Assembly (NCBI RefSeq): GCF_050433225.1
Contig: NZ_JBNPXQ010000006.1
Span: forward strand, 248,001-312,000
DNA: 64,000 nt
DNA from: Sphingomonas_D zeicaulis
Lineage (GTDB): Bacteria; Pseudomonadota; Alphaproteobacteria; Sphingomonadales; Sphingomonadaceae
Direction of reading: 5' to 3'
The position numbers were made by a program, and so were the translations under genes. Under the pieces are notes generated by a model, which did no database searches, was not told where the DNA came from, and was given only the letters and a program-made list of their open reading frames with translations. Below, piece by piece: positions 41,443 through 50,219 of this stretch; the stretch's first letter is position 1, and every line of letters begins with the position of its first letter.

Positions 41443-41982
41443 ATGCGACGCCAGCGAACTGCTCCGATGACTGATCGTTCGACGAATGCGGGAAGGGGCG
41501 CAACGCGTCGCCTGGGCGCTATCCTGTCGCTTGCGGCGTTACTGCCCGGCGTTGCCATGGCGCAGTCGCGGCCCGACGAGGCTGGTTTGCGCGCCGCCGA
41601 TGCCGCGCAGGCGGCCGCGGCACGCACGCGGAATGCCGACGCGCTGGCCGCGATGATGCATCCGGCCTTCACCGTCAATTCGCCCGAAGGCGAAGTCTGG
41701 CCGCGCGAAAAGGTGCTGGCGCTGTGGCGGAACCGCGGCATCGGCCATGACCGTTTCGATCGCGTCGCCGAAAGTATCACGCTGGTCCGCGATGTCGGCA
41801 TCGTCGAGGGGCGGGAGGTGGTGGCGCCATCGGCCGACAGCATCGCGGGGCAGCGCCGGCACGATGGTGGTCGGCCCGTGGCGCGGCGCTTCACCAATAT
41901 CTGGTTGTGGGATGAGGGCCGCTGGTGGTTCCTCGCCCGCCACGCCAATGAGCAGCCGGGGCCGGTGGCGGACGCACGATAG
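41443..41982 (+). CDS. secreted DUF4440 (NTF2-like) protein
   Basis: A 179-residue protein with a signal peptide (hydrophobic LGAILSLAALLPGVAMAQ, likely cleaved after AMA) and an NTF2/SnoaL-like fold (AARTRNADALAAMMHPAFTV, EGEVWPREKVLALW, FTNIWLWDEGRWWFLARHAN). DUF4440 members bind or convert small hydrophobic molecules. ATG at 41443 has an excellent AGGAGG. It would be periplasmic. Confidence 0.8.
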   Translation: MRRQRTAPMTDRSTNAGRGATRRLGAILSLAALLPGVAMAQSRPDEAGLRAADAAQAAAARTRNADALAAMMHPAFTVNSPEGEVWPREKVLALWRNRGIGHDRFDRVAESITLVRDVGIVEGREVVAPSADSIAGQRRHDGGRPVARRFTNIWLWDEGRWWFLARHANEQPGPVADAR

Positions 41983-42054
41983 CGGCGGCCGGACGAACAC
42001 CACGTAAGGGGGTATCCGCCCAGCCGCTTTTCCTGAACCGGCGGGGGCAGGGGG

Positions 42055-42954
42055 TCAGTCGGCGCACGGTGGATGGAGTAGGTCGGCATGGCCGATGCGG
42101 TGGAGGAATTCGCTCCGCACCCGGTCGATCACCGCGAAGCTTACCTCGGCACCATCGCTCGCCGGATCGACCACCACGCGGAACGGGCGTTTGCCGGCGG
42201 GGGCGGCGACGATGGCTTGCACCGCGCGACCGACCGCCGCCGGGTCCGCATCGGCGGGTACCGTCGCCGCCAGCGCATCGAGCAGTTCGTCAGCGAAGCG
42301 CGGCGGATAGGCCGCCTCATACGCGGCGGCGACCGCGGTGTCGGCGGGCGTGCCGGCGTGGGCGAAATGGTTGGTGCCGCTGGTGAAGGCGCCGGGAACC
42401 ACGATCGCGGTCTCGATGCCCAGCGGGGCCAGTTCACGGGCGTAACTTACCGCCAGCGCATCCATCGCCGCCTTGGCCGCGAAATAGGGTCCCAGCAAGG
42501 GCGGCACGCCGCCGGCGACGCTGCTGCTCGAAATCCAGACGAGGAGGCCGCTGCCTGCGGCGCGCATGTGCGGCAGTACCGCACGCGCGACCCGCTGCGC
42601 ACCGAGCACATTGACGTCGTAGAGCGCCGCAAGCTGCTCGGGCGTGAACGCCTCGCTCGGGCCGTAAACCATATGGCCGGCATTCTGAACGAGCAGATCG
42701 ATCCGGCCGTGCCGGGCGATGATGGTGTTTACTGCGGCGCGGATCGACGCCTCATCCTGAACGTCGAGTTCGATCGAGGCGAGGTCGATGCCCTGCCGGG
42801 CGGCGTGATCCGCATTGTCGGCGACCTGCGCGGCGTTGCGGCCGGCGGTGTCGCGCATCGAGGCGTAAGCGGTGTGGCCGGCGGCGGCGAGGTCACGGGC
42901 GATCATCTGGCCGAAGCCGCTCGATGCACCGGTGACGAGAGCGATAAGTGCCAT
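42055..42954 (-). CDS. short-chain dehydrogenase
   Basis: A 299-residue SDR with TGASSGFGQMIARDL at 8-22, VQNAGHMVYGPSEAF near 90, PYFAAKAA (Tyr-x-x-x-Lys) near 157 and VVPGAFTSG. The extended C-terminus after AIDRVRSEFLHRIG is longer than the minimal SDR. It lies 20 bases after the other SDR (42975-43718), forming a two-gene operon divergent from a LysR gene. Confidence 0.85.
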   Translation of the reverse strand: MALIALVTGASSGFGQMIARDLAAAGHTAYASMRDTAGRNAAQVADNADHAARQGIDLASIELDVQDEASIRAAVNTIIARHGRIDLLVQNAGHMVYGPSEAFTPEQLAALYDVNVLGAQRVARAVLPHMRAAGSGLLVWISSSSVAGGVPPLLGPYFAAKAAMDALAVSYARELAPLGIETAIVVPGAFTSGTNHFAHAGTPADTAVAAAYEAAYPPRFADELLDALAATVPADADPAAVGRAVQAIVAAPAGKRPFRVVVDPASDGAEVSFAVIDRVRSEFLHRIGHADLLHPPCAD

Positions 42955-42974
42955 CTTGCTTCTCCTTGATGGGT

Positions 42975-43718
42975 TCAGATCGCGCCGCCGTTGGCGCGGA
43001 TTGTCTGTCCGTTGATCCAGGCGCCATCCGGGCCGGCGAGGAAGGCAACTGCCGCGGCGATGTCATCGGGCTGGCCGAGGCGGCCGAACGGGTTCATCCG
43101 CGCGATGGCCGCGACCTGCTCGTCGGTCTTGCCGTCGAGGAACAGCGCGGTCGCGACGGGACCCGGGGCCACCGCGTTCACCGTGATGCCACGGCTGCCC
43201 AGTTCCTTGGCAAGCACGTGCGTTATCGCCTCCACGCCGGCCTTGGTGGCAGCATAGACGCCATAACCCGGCTGGTAGAGACCAACCACGCTCGACGAGA
43301 AGCTGATGATCCGGCCGCCGTCGCGCAGGCGCCGCGCGGCCTCACGCATGCCGCGGAACACGCCGCCGAGGTTGAGTGACACCTGCCGCTCAAACGCGGC
43401 ATCGTCGATCTCGGCGATCGGGCCGAGACCCATCATCCCGGCATTGTTGACGAGGACATCGACGCCGCCGAACGCCTGTTCGGCCGCATCGAACAAGGCT
43501 GTCGCACTTGCCGGATCGGTGAGGTCGGCCGGCGCTGCCACCGCCTGGCCGCCCTCCGCGACGATCGCAGCGACAATTTCGTCCGCCGCGTCACGATCAT
43601 GGCCGTAATTGACCAGGACCGAGAAACCATCACGGGCCAACCGACGCGCGATCGCGGCGCCGATGCCCTTGGAGCCACCCGTAACGATGGCACTGCGACC
43701 CTGGGAATTCGTCATCAT
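42975..43718 (-). CDS. short-chain dehydrogenase, FabG-like
   Basis: A 247-residue classical SDR: TGGSKGIGAAIARRL at 14-28, NNAGMMGLG near 93, YGVYAATKAG (active Tyr and Lys) and the C-terminal INGQTIRANGGAI. Looks like 3-oxoacyl reductase-type SDRs with typical NADP-binding Asn-Tyr-Gly in VNYGHDRD. First gene of the two-SDR operon. LysR at 43811 is the likely regulator. Confidence 0.85.
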   Translation of the reverse strand: MMTNSQGRSAIVTGGSKGIGAAIARRLARDGFSVLVNYGHDRDAADEIVAAIVAEGGQAVAAPADLTDPASATALFDAAEQAFGGVDVLVNNAGMMGLGPIAEIDDAAFERQVSLNLGGVFRGMREAARRLRDGGRIISFSSSVVGLYQPGYGVYAATKAGVEAITHVLAKELGSRGITVNAVAPGPVATALFLDGKTDEQVAAIARMNPFGRLGQPDDIAAAVAFLAGPDGAWINGQTIRANGGAI

Positions 43719-43789
43719 CAGTCTCCCGTTGCAATGACCGGAAGATAGGCTACCCGCCCGCCCGGATAATCAGGCGCGACCTGGCATCA

Positions 43790-43810
43790 CTGTTCGGTTA
43801 TGACGAACAG
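43790..43810. promoter_or_regulatory. inverted repeat abutting a LysR start
   Basis: CTGTTCG (43790-43796) and CGAACAG (43804-43810) are perfect inverted arms with seven bases between, ending at the base before the start codon. It is a candidate autoregulatory LysR site. Confidence 0.6.
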
Positions 43811-44704
43811 ATGTTGGATCGTCTCGATCGGATGCGGCTGTTCGTGCGGGTGGTGGAGCGAGGCAGCTTCACCGCGGCGGCGACCGATCTCGGCATTCCG
43901 CGATCGACCGCGACCGAGGGTATCCGCGGGCTAGAAGCTGCGCTCGGCGCTCGACTGCTCGACCGGACGACGCGGCACGTCGCGGCCACGCATGACGGCC
44001 AGGATTATTATCACCGCTGCGTCGCGATCCTGGCCGATCTCGATGAGGCGGAGGGCGCGTTGAAGGATGCGCGCCCACGCGGGTTGCTGCGCGTCGACGC
44101 GCATGGCCTTATCACCCGCACCTTCCTGCTGCCCCACATCGCCGATTTCCTCGATCGCTACCCACTGATCGATCTCCACCTCGGCCAGAGTGACAGGTTG
44201 GTCGATCTGGTGCGCGAGGGTGTCGACATCGCGATCCGCGCGGGCGAGCCCGCCGATAGCGGTCTTATCCTGCGGCGGCTGGGAATGATGGCGGAAGCGA
44301 CGGTCGCGAGCCCGGCCTATCTCGAGCGTTACGGCATACCCGCTTCGATCGACGATCTGGCGGCGCACGAGATGATCGGCTTCGTTTCGTCGCGCTCCGG
44401 TGAAGTCATCCCGCTCGAATTCCAGGTGGCGGGCGCCGTCCGGCACCTGCGTATCCGCTGCCGGATCACCGTCGACAATTCGGATACGATGGCTGATCTC
44501 GCGCGGCGGGGGCATGGCATCGTCCAGGCGCCGCGCTATCGCTTCGCGCGCGACCTCGCCGAAGGCGCGCTGGTGGAAGTACTGCCGGCGCATCCGCCGA
44601 CGCCGACGCCCTTGTCGGCGCTTTACGCCCAGAATCGCCATCTTTCGCCGCGAGTGCGCGTGTTCCTCGATTGGGCGAGCGCAATCTTCGCAGCGGCGCT
44701 GTAG
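43811..44704 (+). CDS. LysR family transcriptional regulator
   Basis: A 297-residue LTTR (MLDRLDRMRLFVRVVERGSFTAAAT; helix-turn-helix GIPRSTATEGIRGLE) with effector domain containing HLGQSDRLVDLVREGVDIAI. It belongs to the AaeR/PecT-like branch that begins LDRLDxMRLFVRV. The gene is divergent from the two-SDR operon and its start codon directly follows an inverted repeat. Confidence 0.9.
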   Translation: MLDRLDRMRLFVRVVERGSFTAAATDLGIPRSTATEGIRGLEAALGARLLDRTTRHVAATHDGQDYYHRCVAILADLDEAEGALKDARPRGLLRVDAHGLITRTFLLPHIADFLDRYPLIDLHLGQSDRLVDLVREGVDIAIRAGEPADSGLILRRLGMMAEATVASPAYLERYGIPASIDDLAAHEMIGFVSSRSGEVIPLEFQVAGAVRHLRIRCRITVDNSDTMADLARRGHGIVQAPRYRFARDLAEGALVEVLPAHPPTPTPLSALYAQNRHLSPRVRVFLDWASAIFAAAL

Positions 44705-44715
44705 CGCGCATCCGC

Positions 44716-44750
44716 TTGACTCGATTCGATGATTAGCTAATGATCGAATC
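44716..44750 (+). promoter_or_regulatory. promoter with overlapping 28-bp palindromic operator for the SdpR-like gene
   Basis: TTGACT (44716-44721) and AATGAT (44739-44744) spaced by 17 bases form a promoter. GATTCGAT-ATTAGCTAAT-ATCGAATC-type near-perfect symmetry spans 44723-44750 (one mismatched pair) and covers it. Transcription would start about at the ATG, so the mRNA may be leaderless. An ArsR-like autorepressor is encoded directly downstream. Confidence 0.65.
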
Positions 44751-45047
44751 ATGAGCCAAGTGTTCAAAGCGCTTTCCGATCCGACGCGCCGCCGCGTGCT
44801 GCTGCTCCTGCGCAGGGGACCGATGAGCGCGGGTGCACTCAGCGATCAGTTCGACGTCTCCAAACCGACGATGTCGGCGCATTTCTCAGTGCTGAAGGAA
44901 GCCGATCTGGTCCACGCCGAGAAGAATGGAAAATCGGTGATCTATCATCTGAAGCTCTCGGTACTTGAAGAGTCCTTGCTGGGCTTCGCTCATTCGTTCG
45001 GCCTAGGCGTGGATGCGCCGGACGTGAAGACGGAGGCACGGGGATGA
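44751..45047 (+). CDS. ArsR-family autorepressor, SdpR-like
   Basis: A 98-residue winged-helix repressor: MSQVFKALSDPTRRRVLLLL, helix-turn-helix SAGALSDQFDVSKPTMSAHF and the wing AEKNGKSVIYHLKLSV. Cysteines typical of metal-sensing ArsR are absent, fitting the SdpR/immunity type. Its stop overlaps the next gene (ATGA). The 28-bp palindrome abutting its start codon should be the autoregulatory site. Confidence 0.85.
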   Translation: MSQVFKALSDPTRRRVLLLLRRGPMSAGALSDQFDVSKPTMSAHFSVLKEADLVHAEKNGKSVIYHLKLSVLEESLLGFAHSFGLGVDAPDVKTEARG

Positions 45048-45415
45048 AGAACGAACTGCTCATCACTCTCTGTTGGGCTGGCGCGATGATCGCGGTTGCG
45101 CTCGCCGCGTCGTTCGCGCGCGCGCAGGGCTATATCGATCAAGAAACGGTCCTGCGCGTGGTCGCGATGAATGGCCTGATGATCGCCTTCTATGGCAACC
45201 GCATGCCGAAGGCGATCGCACCTAGCGCCTGCGCACAGCACGTGTTGCGCGTCGGAGGCTGGTCGATGGTGCTCAGCGGCCTCGTCTACGCCGCACTCTT
45301 CGCCTTCGCGCCGATCGCGGTGGCGGTGACGTTCGGCGTCGGCGCCGTGGCCATCGGAATGGCGGTGACATTGGGATGTTGCTTGTGGCTGCGGGCGAGA
45401 ACGAAGGTGGCTTGA
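45044..45415 (+). CDS. SdpI-like small membrane protein
   Basis: A 123-residue membrane protein with about four helices (LLITLCWAGAMIAVALAASF, MVLSGLVYAALFAFAPIAVA, AVAIGMAVTLGCCLWL). The coupling to SdpR-like regulator by a 4-base overlap resembles SdpR-SdpI immunity pairs, in which the membrane protein protects from a toxin and sequesters the repressor. Here the toxin is not evident. Confidence 0.6.
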   Translation: MKNELLITLCWAGAMIAVALAASFARAQGYIDQETVLRVVAMNGLMIAFYGNRMPKAIAPSACAQHVLRVGGWSMVLSGLVYAALFAFAPIAVAVTFGVGAVAIGMAVTLGCCLWLRARTKVA

Positions 45416-45457
45416 AGCCGTAGCGAACCCGCTTGCCGCCATGATAATCTCGGCGCC

Positions 45458-45925
45458 ATGCAACCGCTGATCCTGCCACTGCTAGCGCTACTGACTGCTA
45501 CAGTCGGTCCCCCCGATAACGACGCCACCGAGCGGGAACGGGTGATGGACGAGATCGAACGCAGCGTCGTGCTGCCGAAGGACGCGCGGCCGCTCGAAGC
45601 CTATGGGCGAAATTATCAATATTCCGGATCAGGCACGGTCATCGCGATCTACCTGCTGCCATTCCCGTCGGCCGACATGAGCGGATCCTGCTACAAGATC
45701 AGCGAAGCGCTTCGTGCCCGCCCGTGCATTGAGCAAGAGGTGAAGGACCTGCGCGAAAGCCAGGCAAGACAACGTGCGGCACAAACACCGGCGGGTGAGC
45801 GGCGCTGGTACGATACTGGCAAACCACTCCCCTTCATCCACGATGGCCGGTGCATGCAGGTGAACATCGAATATCATATTGCTACGCGAAAGATGCTGCG
45901 GGTGGCCTGCAACGGAGCTGCCTGA
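45458..45925 (+). CDS. secreted protein of unknown function
   Basis: A 155-residue product with a short hydrophobic leader (MQPLILPLLALLTATVG) and a mature part carrying Tyr/Gly/Ser-rich RNYQYSGSGTVIAIYLLP and three cysteines (SGSCYKIS, RPCIEQE, GRCMQVN, VACNGAA in succession). No family was recognised. The leader implies periplasmic or outer-membrane location. Confidence 0.6.
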   Translation: MQPLILPLLALLTATVGPPDNDATERERVMDEIERSVVLPKDARPLEAYGRNYQYSGSGTVIAIYLLPFPSADMSGSCYKISEALRARPCIEQEVKDLRESQARQRAAQTPAGERRWYDTGKPLPFIHDGRCMQVNIEYHIATRKMLRVACNGAA

Positions 45926-46070
45926 GCCGCCACCCTGCGGGCTAACGATCGGCAACCATATATCTCGGTCCCTGAATTGAACGGCGTTCAATTTTTAATT
46001 GAACAATGTATAATATTGTGCGAACTTCTCGCGAGCGGCGACTCCGGCGCCGCTTGCAGAGGATGTAGCG

Positions 46071-46682
46071 ATGTCTGAGATTGCCAATCGCCGGCCGCTG
46101 AAGGCGCGCAACACGCGCTGGGCGGCGGGGCTTGCCCGGTTGCTGCTGAAGACGCGGCTGACGCCCAACGCGGTGTCGGTCTGCGGGATCGGCTTTGCCG
46201 CCGTTGGTGCCGCCTGTTTCCTGTTCGCGCCGCGGTGGCCGGCGCTGTGGCTGGGCGGCGCGTTGTGCGTGCAACTGCGCCTGCTCGCCAATCTGATGGA
46301 TGGGCTGCTGGCTGTGGAAGGCGGGCGCAAGTCGGCCAGCGGCCCGCTCTATAACGAGTTTCCCGACCGGATCGAGGATACGCTGCTGCTCGTCGCCGCA
46401 GGCTATGGCGCGGGTGTGCCGGTGATCGGCTGGGCGGCGGCGGTGCTGGCGATGGGCACGGCCTACGTGCGCGCGCTGGGCGGAGCGGTGGGGCTGACGC
46501 AGCAATTCTGCGGACCGATGGCGAAGCAGCATCGCATGGCGCTGCTCACAGTGGGCGCGGTCGCGAGCCTTTTCGTGGCGGCGATGCCGTGGGTGCTGGC
46601 GGTGATCTGCGCGGGTGCAGCCATCACCTGCGTGCGCCGGATGATGCGCTATGCCGATGCGCTGCGGGCGGCCGCGCGATGA
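46071..46682 (+). CDS. CDP-alcohol phosphatidyltransferase
   Basis: A 203-residue polytopic transferase. The family motif D-G-x2-A-x8-G-x3-(D/E)-x3-D is recognisable as NLMDGLLAVEGGRKSASGPLY then NEFPDRIED, with the catalytic acidic residues in place. It would join a CDP-diacylglycerol with an alcohol phosphate. The following acyltransferase and CdsA genes build the lipid precursor, so the three enzymes are probably a phospholipid side pathway. The alcohol is unknown. Confidence 0.85.
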   Translation: MSEIANRRPLKARNTRWAAGLARLLLKTRLTPNAVSVCGIGFAAVGAACFLFAPRWPALWLGGALCVQLRLLANLMDGLLAVEGGRKSASGPLYNEFPDRIEDTLLLVAAGYGAGVPVIGWAAAVLAMGTAYVRALGGAVGLTQQFCGPMAKQHRMALLTVGAVASLFVAAMPWVLAVICAGAAITCVRRMMRYADALRAAAR

Positions 46683-47269
46683 TCGGTTGGGTCATCCGCG
46701 CCGCGACGCGCTTCCTCGTCGGCGGCCATGCCCGGTGGCAGGGCTGTGCGCCCGATCCGCGGCAACGCATCTATTTCGCCAATCACTCGAGCCATCTCGA
46801 CACCGTGATCCTGTGGGCCGCACTGCCGCCCGAGTTGCGCGCGGTGACCCACCCCGTCGCCGCGCTGGATTATTGGGGCAGGGGGCCGGTGCGCCGCTAC
46901 ATCGCGACGCGCGTGCTCAACGCGGTGCTGATCGACCGCACCGCGCGCCGCGATCCGCTGGCGGCGCTGCGCGACGTGCTCGATCGCGGCCATTCGCTGA
47001 TCCTGTTCCCCGAAGGCACGCGTCATAGCGATCCGCAGCCGGGGCCGTTCAAGGGCGGGCTGCAGCATCTGGCGGAGGCTTATCCGGCGGTCGAACTGGT
47101 GCCGGTCTATCTCACCAACCTCGCCCGCGCCTATCCCAAGGGCGCGATCCTGCCCGCGCCGATCATGTGCACCGCCACCTTCGGCGCGCCGCTGCCGGCG
47201 ATCGCGGGCGAGGCCAAGCCGCATTTCCTTACCCGCGCGCGTGCCGCGGTCTGTGCGTTGGGAGCGTGA
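46679..47269 (+). CDS. lysophospholipid/1-acylglycerol-3-phosphate acyltransferase family
   Basis: A 196-residue PlsC-type acyltransferase with catalytic NHSSHLD near 36 and FPEGTRHSD near 114 (motifs I and III), plus VPVYLTNLARAYP. The ATG at 46679 overlaps the stop of the transferase gene (ATGA). The short protein has one weak N-terminal hydrophobic segment and works at the inner membrane. Confidence 0.87.
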   Translation: MIGWVIRAATRFLVGGHARWQGCAPDPRQRIYFANHSSHLDTVILWAALPPELRAVTHPVAALDYWGRGPVRRYIATRVLNAVLIDRTARRDPLAALRDVLDRGHSLILFPEGTRHSDPQPGPFKGGLQHLAEAYPAVELVPVYLTNLARAYPKGAILPAPIMCTATFGAPLPAIAGEAKPHFLTRARAAVCALGA

Positions 47270-47270
47270 T

Positions 47271-48197
47271 GTGAACGATCGGATGATCCTGCTGTTCGGC
47301 GGCGTCTTCGCGCTGCTTGCCGTCGCCTCGGTGGTGGGCTTCGCGCTTTCCCGCCGCGCCGCCACCGAAACCGTGGCCAACCTCAACGCGCGCATCAAGG
47401 CGTGGTGGGTGATGATTGCGATCTTCGCGGTCGCCTTCTTCGTCGGCAAGGAATTGACGATCGCGCTGTTCGCGCTGACCTCTTTCTATTGCCTGCGCGA
47501 ATTCCTCTCGATCACGCCGACCCGGCCCGAGGATCATCGCGCGGTCGCGGTCGCCTTCTACCTCTTCATCCCGCTGCAATATGCGCTGATCTGGAGCGGC
47601 TGGCAGAGCCTGTTCGGCATCCTGATCCCGGTCTGGGCCTTCCTGATGCTGCCCGTGCTGGCCGTGCTGAAGGGCGAGACCGACGATTTCATGGCGCGCA
47701 CCGCGCGCATCCAGTGGGCGCTGATGCTGACCGTCTATTGCATCAGCCACGCGCCGGCGCTGCTGATCCTGAAGATCCCGGGTTTCGAGGGGCAGGGCTT
47801 CCTGCTGCTGTTCTTCCTGATCACCGTCGTCCAGCTTTCGGACGTGCTGCAATATGTGTTCGGCAAGCTGTTCGGCCGCCACAAGGTGGCTCCGCGCGTC
47901 AGCCCCGCCAAGACTTGGGAAGGGCTGATCGGTGGCGGCCTTTCCGCGACGGCGGTGGGCGCCGGGCTGTGGTGGATCACGCCCTTCGCGCCGTGGCAGG
48001 CGGCGCTGCTCGCGCTGGCGATCGTGCTCGCGGGTTTCTGCGGCGGCCTCGTCCTCTCTGCGGTCAAGCGCTCGCTGGGGGCCAAGGATTGGGGCACGAT
48101 GATCGAAGGCCATGGCGGCGCGCTCGACCGCATGGATTCGGTGAGCTTCGCCGCGCCGGTTTTCTTCCACCTCGTAAATTACTTCTTCGCAATGTGA
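47271..48197 (+). CDS. cdsA: phosphatidate cytidylyltransferase
   Basis: A 308-residue CdsA with about eight membrane helices. The signature RVSPAKTWEGLIGGG and, near the C-terminus, SAVKRSLGAKDWGTMIEGHGGALDRMDS are clear. It makes CDP-diacylglycerol from phosphatidate and CTP. The GTG at 47271 follows GGGAG and is one base from the preceding stop; ATG four codons on is an alternative. Third gene of the lipid operon. Confidence 0.92.
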   Translation: MNDRMILLFGGVFALLAVASVVGFALSRRAATETVANLNARIKAWWVMIAIFAVAFFVGKELTIALFALTSFYCLREFLSITPTRPEDHRAVAVAFYLFIPLQYALIWSGWQSLFGILIPVWAFLMLPVLAVLKGETDDFMARTARIQWALMLTVYCISHAPALLILKIPGFEGQGFLLLFFLITVVQLSDVLQYVFGKLFGRHKVAPRVSPAKTWEGLIGGGLSATAVGAGLWWITPFAPWQAALLALAIVLAGFCGGLVLSAVKRSLGAKDWGTMIEGHGGALDRMDSVSFAAPVFFHLVNYFFAM

Positions 48198-48248
48198 GGT
48201 GCGGGTGAACGGTTTGCCGCCGCTCCTGAACCATGCGACGAGTGGCGT

Positions 48249-49112
48249 ATGAGTGACGCCACCTTCCTCAATCGCCGTCTCCTGCTGGGTGGGCTCGGCG
48301 CAACGGTGCTGGGGTACCTGGCTGACGAGGGCAGGGCGCAACCCTCCGGCTCGGCGCTCGATTGGCTGACGCCGGAGCAGCGCGCTTCTTATGAGGCGCT
48401 GCGGGCAAAGGCCAGGGCGGCGTTCACCTATGAACGTGTGTCGGTTCCGGGATCAGAGGCGCTCGCCAAGTGGGAAGAACTCAAATCCTCGGGGCGCGGT
48501 TGGCCCGTGGTCATCGGTAGCGATGAAGATCTCGACCGCATCGTCGAGCAATTCGTGATCGAGGATTCCGAGATCGGCGCCGGGCCGGGGTTGCGCGCGC
48601 CCGCCGAGATTCTTGCCACTGCGGCCGGCATCGCATTTCCTGAGGATCTTCCAAAATGGCCGGGAGCCTATCAGCCGCAGGACCTGCTGGCGGAGGATGG
48701 TGACTGGACTGTCGATGCTGCTGCCGGTTCGGTCGGGTTGAGCGTCACCATGGATATGGTGTCGCAGCGTCTGTACGATCGGGTCCATATCGTGCTCACC
48801 CCCGCAAAGTTCTGCTGGGAAGTGCCGGCCTATCTCCGCTGGGGCGGCTGGAACGCCTGTCCGCCGCCGGAATATCATGTCGCAGCGCTGCGCCGCTGGC
48901 ATGATCGCTATGGCGCTGAACTGGTCGGCATCAACGGGGATGTGATGAATCTCCGCGCCGCACGGCCGCCGACGCAACGTGCCGAGGCAATGGCACTCGC
49001 GCGCGAGGTTTATGCCTATTGCCCGGACATCGTGGAACAGGGGACGGGCGACATCGCGCCGCTGGCAGCTGCGATGATGGCGGACGGTTGGTGGTATTTC
49101 AGGTGGGATTGA
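48249..49112 (+). CDS. DUF4253 protein with a Tat-like leader
   Basis: A 287-residue protein. Its N-terminus NRRLLLGGLGATVLGY carries a twin-arginine-like leader. The mature part ends in the DUF4253 pattern: CWEVPAYLRWGGWNACPPPE, RYGAELVGINGDVM, ALAREVYAYCPDIVEQG, ADGWWYFRWD. The function of DUF4253 is not known; relatives are usually cytosolic, so the leader here is odd. Confidence 0.75.
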   Translation: MSDATFLNRRLLLGGLGATVLGYLADEGRAQPSGSALDWLTPEQRASYEALRAKARAAFTYERVSVPGSEALAKWEELKSSGRGWPVVIGSDEDLDRIVEQFVIEDSEIGAGPGLRAPAEILATAAGIAFPEDLPKWPGAYQPQDLLAEDGDWTVDAAAGSVGLSVTMDMVSQRLYDRVHIVLTPAKFCWEVPAYLRWGGWNACPPPEYHVAALRRWHDRYGAELVGINGDVMNLRAARPPTQRAEAMALAREVYAYCPDIVEQGTGDIAPLAAAMMADGWWYFRWD

Positions 49113-49193
49113 ACGGGTTGCACGACGGACCCTTCCGAGCCTGCCGGCGTTAACCGTCCACCTGATATCGTCTCACCATCGAAAGGATCGAGC

Positions 49194-49367
49194 ATGCTCA
49201 GATGGGCCGCCATCTTCGCAGTCATCGCACTTGTTCTCGCGGTTATCGGCTTTGGCGGTATCGCGGGCGTGGTGTGGGATCTGGCGAAGCTGCTGTTCTG
49301 GCTGGCCGTCATCATCGCTGGCGCGCTCGCGGTGCTGGGGCTGACGATCTACAAGAAGGTCACCTGA
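49194..49367 (+). CDS. small two-helix membrane protein, DUF1328-like
   Basis: A 57-residue product (MLRWAAIFAVIALVLAVIGF, then AGVVWDLAKLLFWLAVIIA and KKVT at the end) with two membrane helices, like YtjA/DUF1328 proteins. AAAGGA lies just upstream of the ATG. These proteins are abundant in proteobacteria but of unknown function. Confidence 0.75.
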   Translation: MLRWAAIFAVIALVLAVIGFGGIAGVVWDLAKLLFWLAVIIAGALAVLGLTIYKKVT

Positions 49368-49376
49368 CCGGCGCTA

Positions 49377-50219
49377 TCATCGGCGATCCGCCGCCAGCCC
49401 CAATATGCGTCGTGCCTGCACCAGATGCGGGCGATCGACCATCCGGCCCGCGACCTTGAGCGCGCCGGTGCCGGGGTTGGCGGCGAAGGCGTCGACGATC
49501 GCCTGCGCGCGGGCGATTTCCTCCGCGTCGGGCGTGAAGCCCTGGTTGATGATCGCCACCTGCGCGGGGTGGATCGCCATCATGCCGGTAAAGCCGTCCC
49601 GCCGGGCGCGAGCGACATAGGCGGTGAGCGCGTCGGTATCGTCGATGCGCGGAAACACCGTTTCGATCGCGGCGGCATTGGCCGCGTGCGCGCCGAACAA
49701 GGTGAGCGCGCGGATCATCTCATAGGGCGCGGTATAGCTGCCGTCGGCCTCGCGCGAACTGGTGGCGCCGATCGCCGCGGGCAGATCTTCGGCGCCCCAG
49801 GTCAAGCCCGCGAGCCGATCGCCGACTGCGGCGTAGCTACCGAGTTGGAAGATCGCGATCGGTGTTTCGGTGGCGATCGGCAGGATCGGCGGCGGGCTTC
49901 TGTCGAGCATCGACAGCAAGGTGAGCACGCTCGATGCGCCTTCGGCCTTGGGCAGCACCAGCCCGTCGGGCCGGCCGGGCTGCACAGCGGCGATGTCGTC
50001 GCGGATATGGTCGCTGTCGAGCGGATTGATGCGCACGAAGGCCGTGATGCCGCGCGGGCCGGCCAGCCAGTCGGCGACCGCCGTGCGGCCATCGGCCTTC
50101 TTCTCCGGCGCGACCGAATCCTCCAGGTCGAGGATCAGGGCGTCGGCGCCGCTCGCCGCCGCCTTGGCGAAGCGATCGGGCCGGTCGGCCGGCACGAACA
50201 GCAGCGAGCGCAGCCTCAT
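49377..50219 (-). CDS. HpcH/HpaI-type CoA-ester lyase (CitE-like)
   Basis: A 280-residue TIM-barrel lyase: MRLRSLLFVPADRPDRFAKA at the start, LILDLEDSVAPEKK with metal-binding Glu near 40, FVRINPLDS and TPIAIFQLGSY near 130, WGAEDLPAAIGA near 155. Members cleave citramalyl-, malyl- or similar beta-hydroxy CoA esters. It is last of the leucine-type operon and may act where HMG-CoA lyase is expected. Start 50219 overlaps the maoC-like stop. Confidence 0.85.
   Translation of the reverse strand: MRLRSLLFVPADRPDRFAKAAASGADALILDLEDSVAPEKKADGRTAVADWLAGPRGITAFVRINPLDSDHIRDDIAAVQPGRPDGLVLPKAEGASSVLTLLSMLDRSPPPILPIATETPIAIFQLGSYAAVGDRLAGLTWGAEDLPAAIGATSSREADGSYTAPYEMIRALTLFGAHAANAAAIETVFPRIDDTDALTAYVARARRDGFTGMMAIHPAQVAIINQGFTPDAEEIARAQAIVDAFAANPGTGALKVAGRMVDRPHLVQARRILGLAADRR

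Noticed and set aside
49194..49367. Suspected frameshift in the small DUF1328-like gene
   Set aside because: Recounting bases across the line break showed one intact 57-codon frame.
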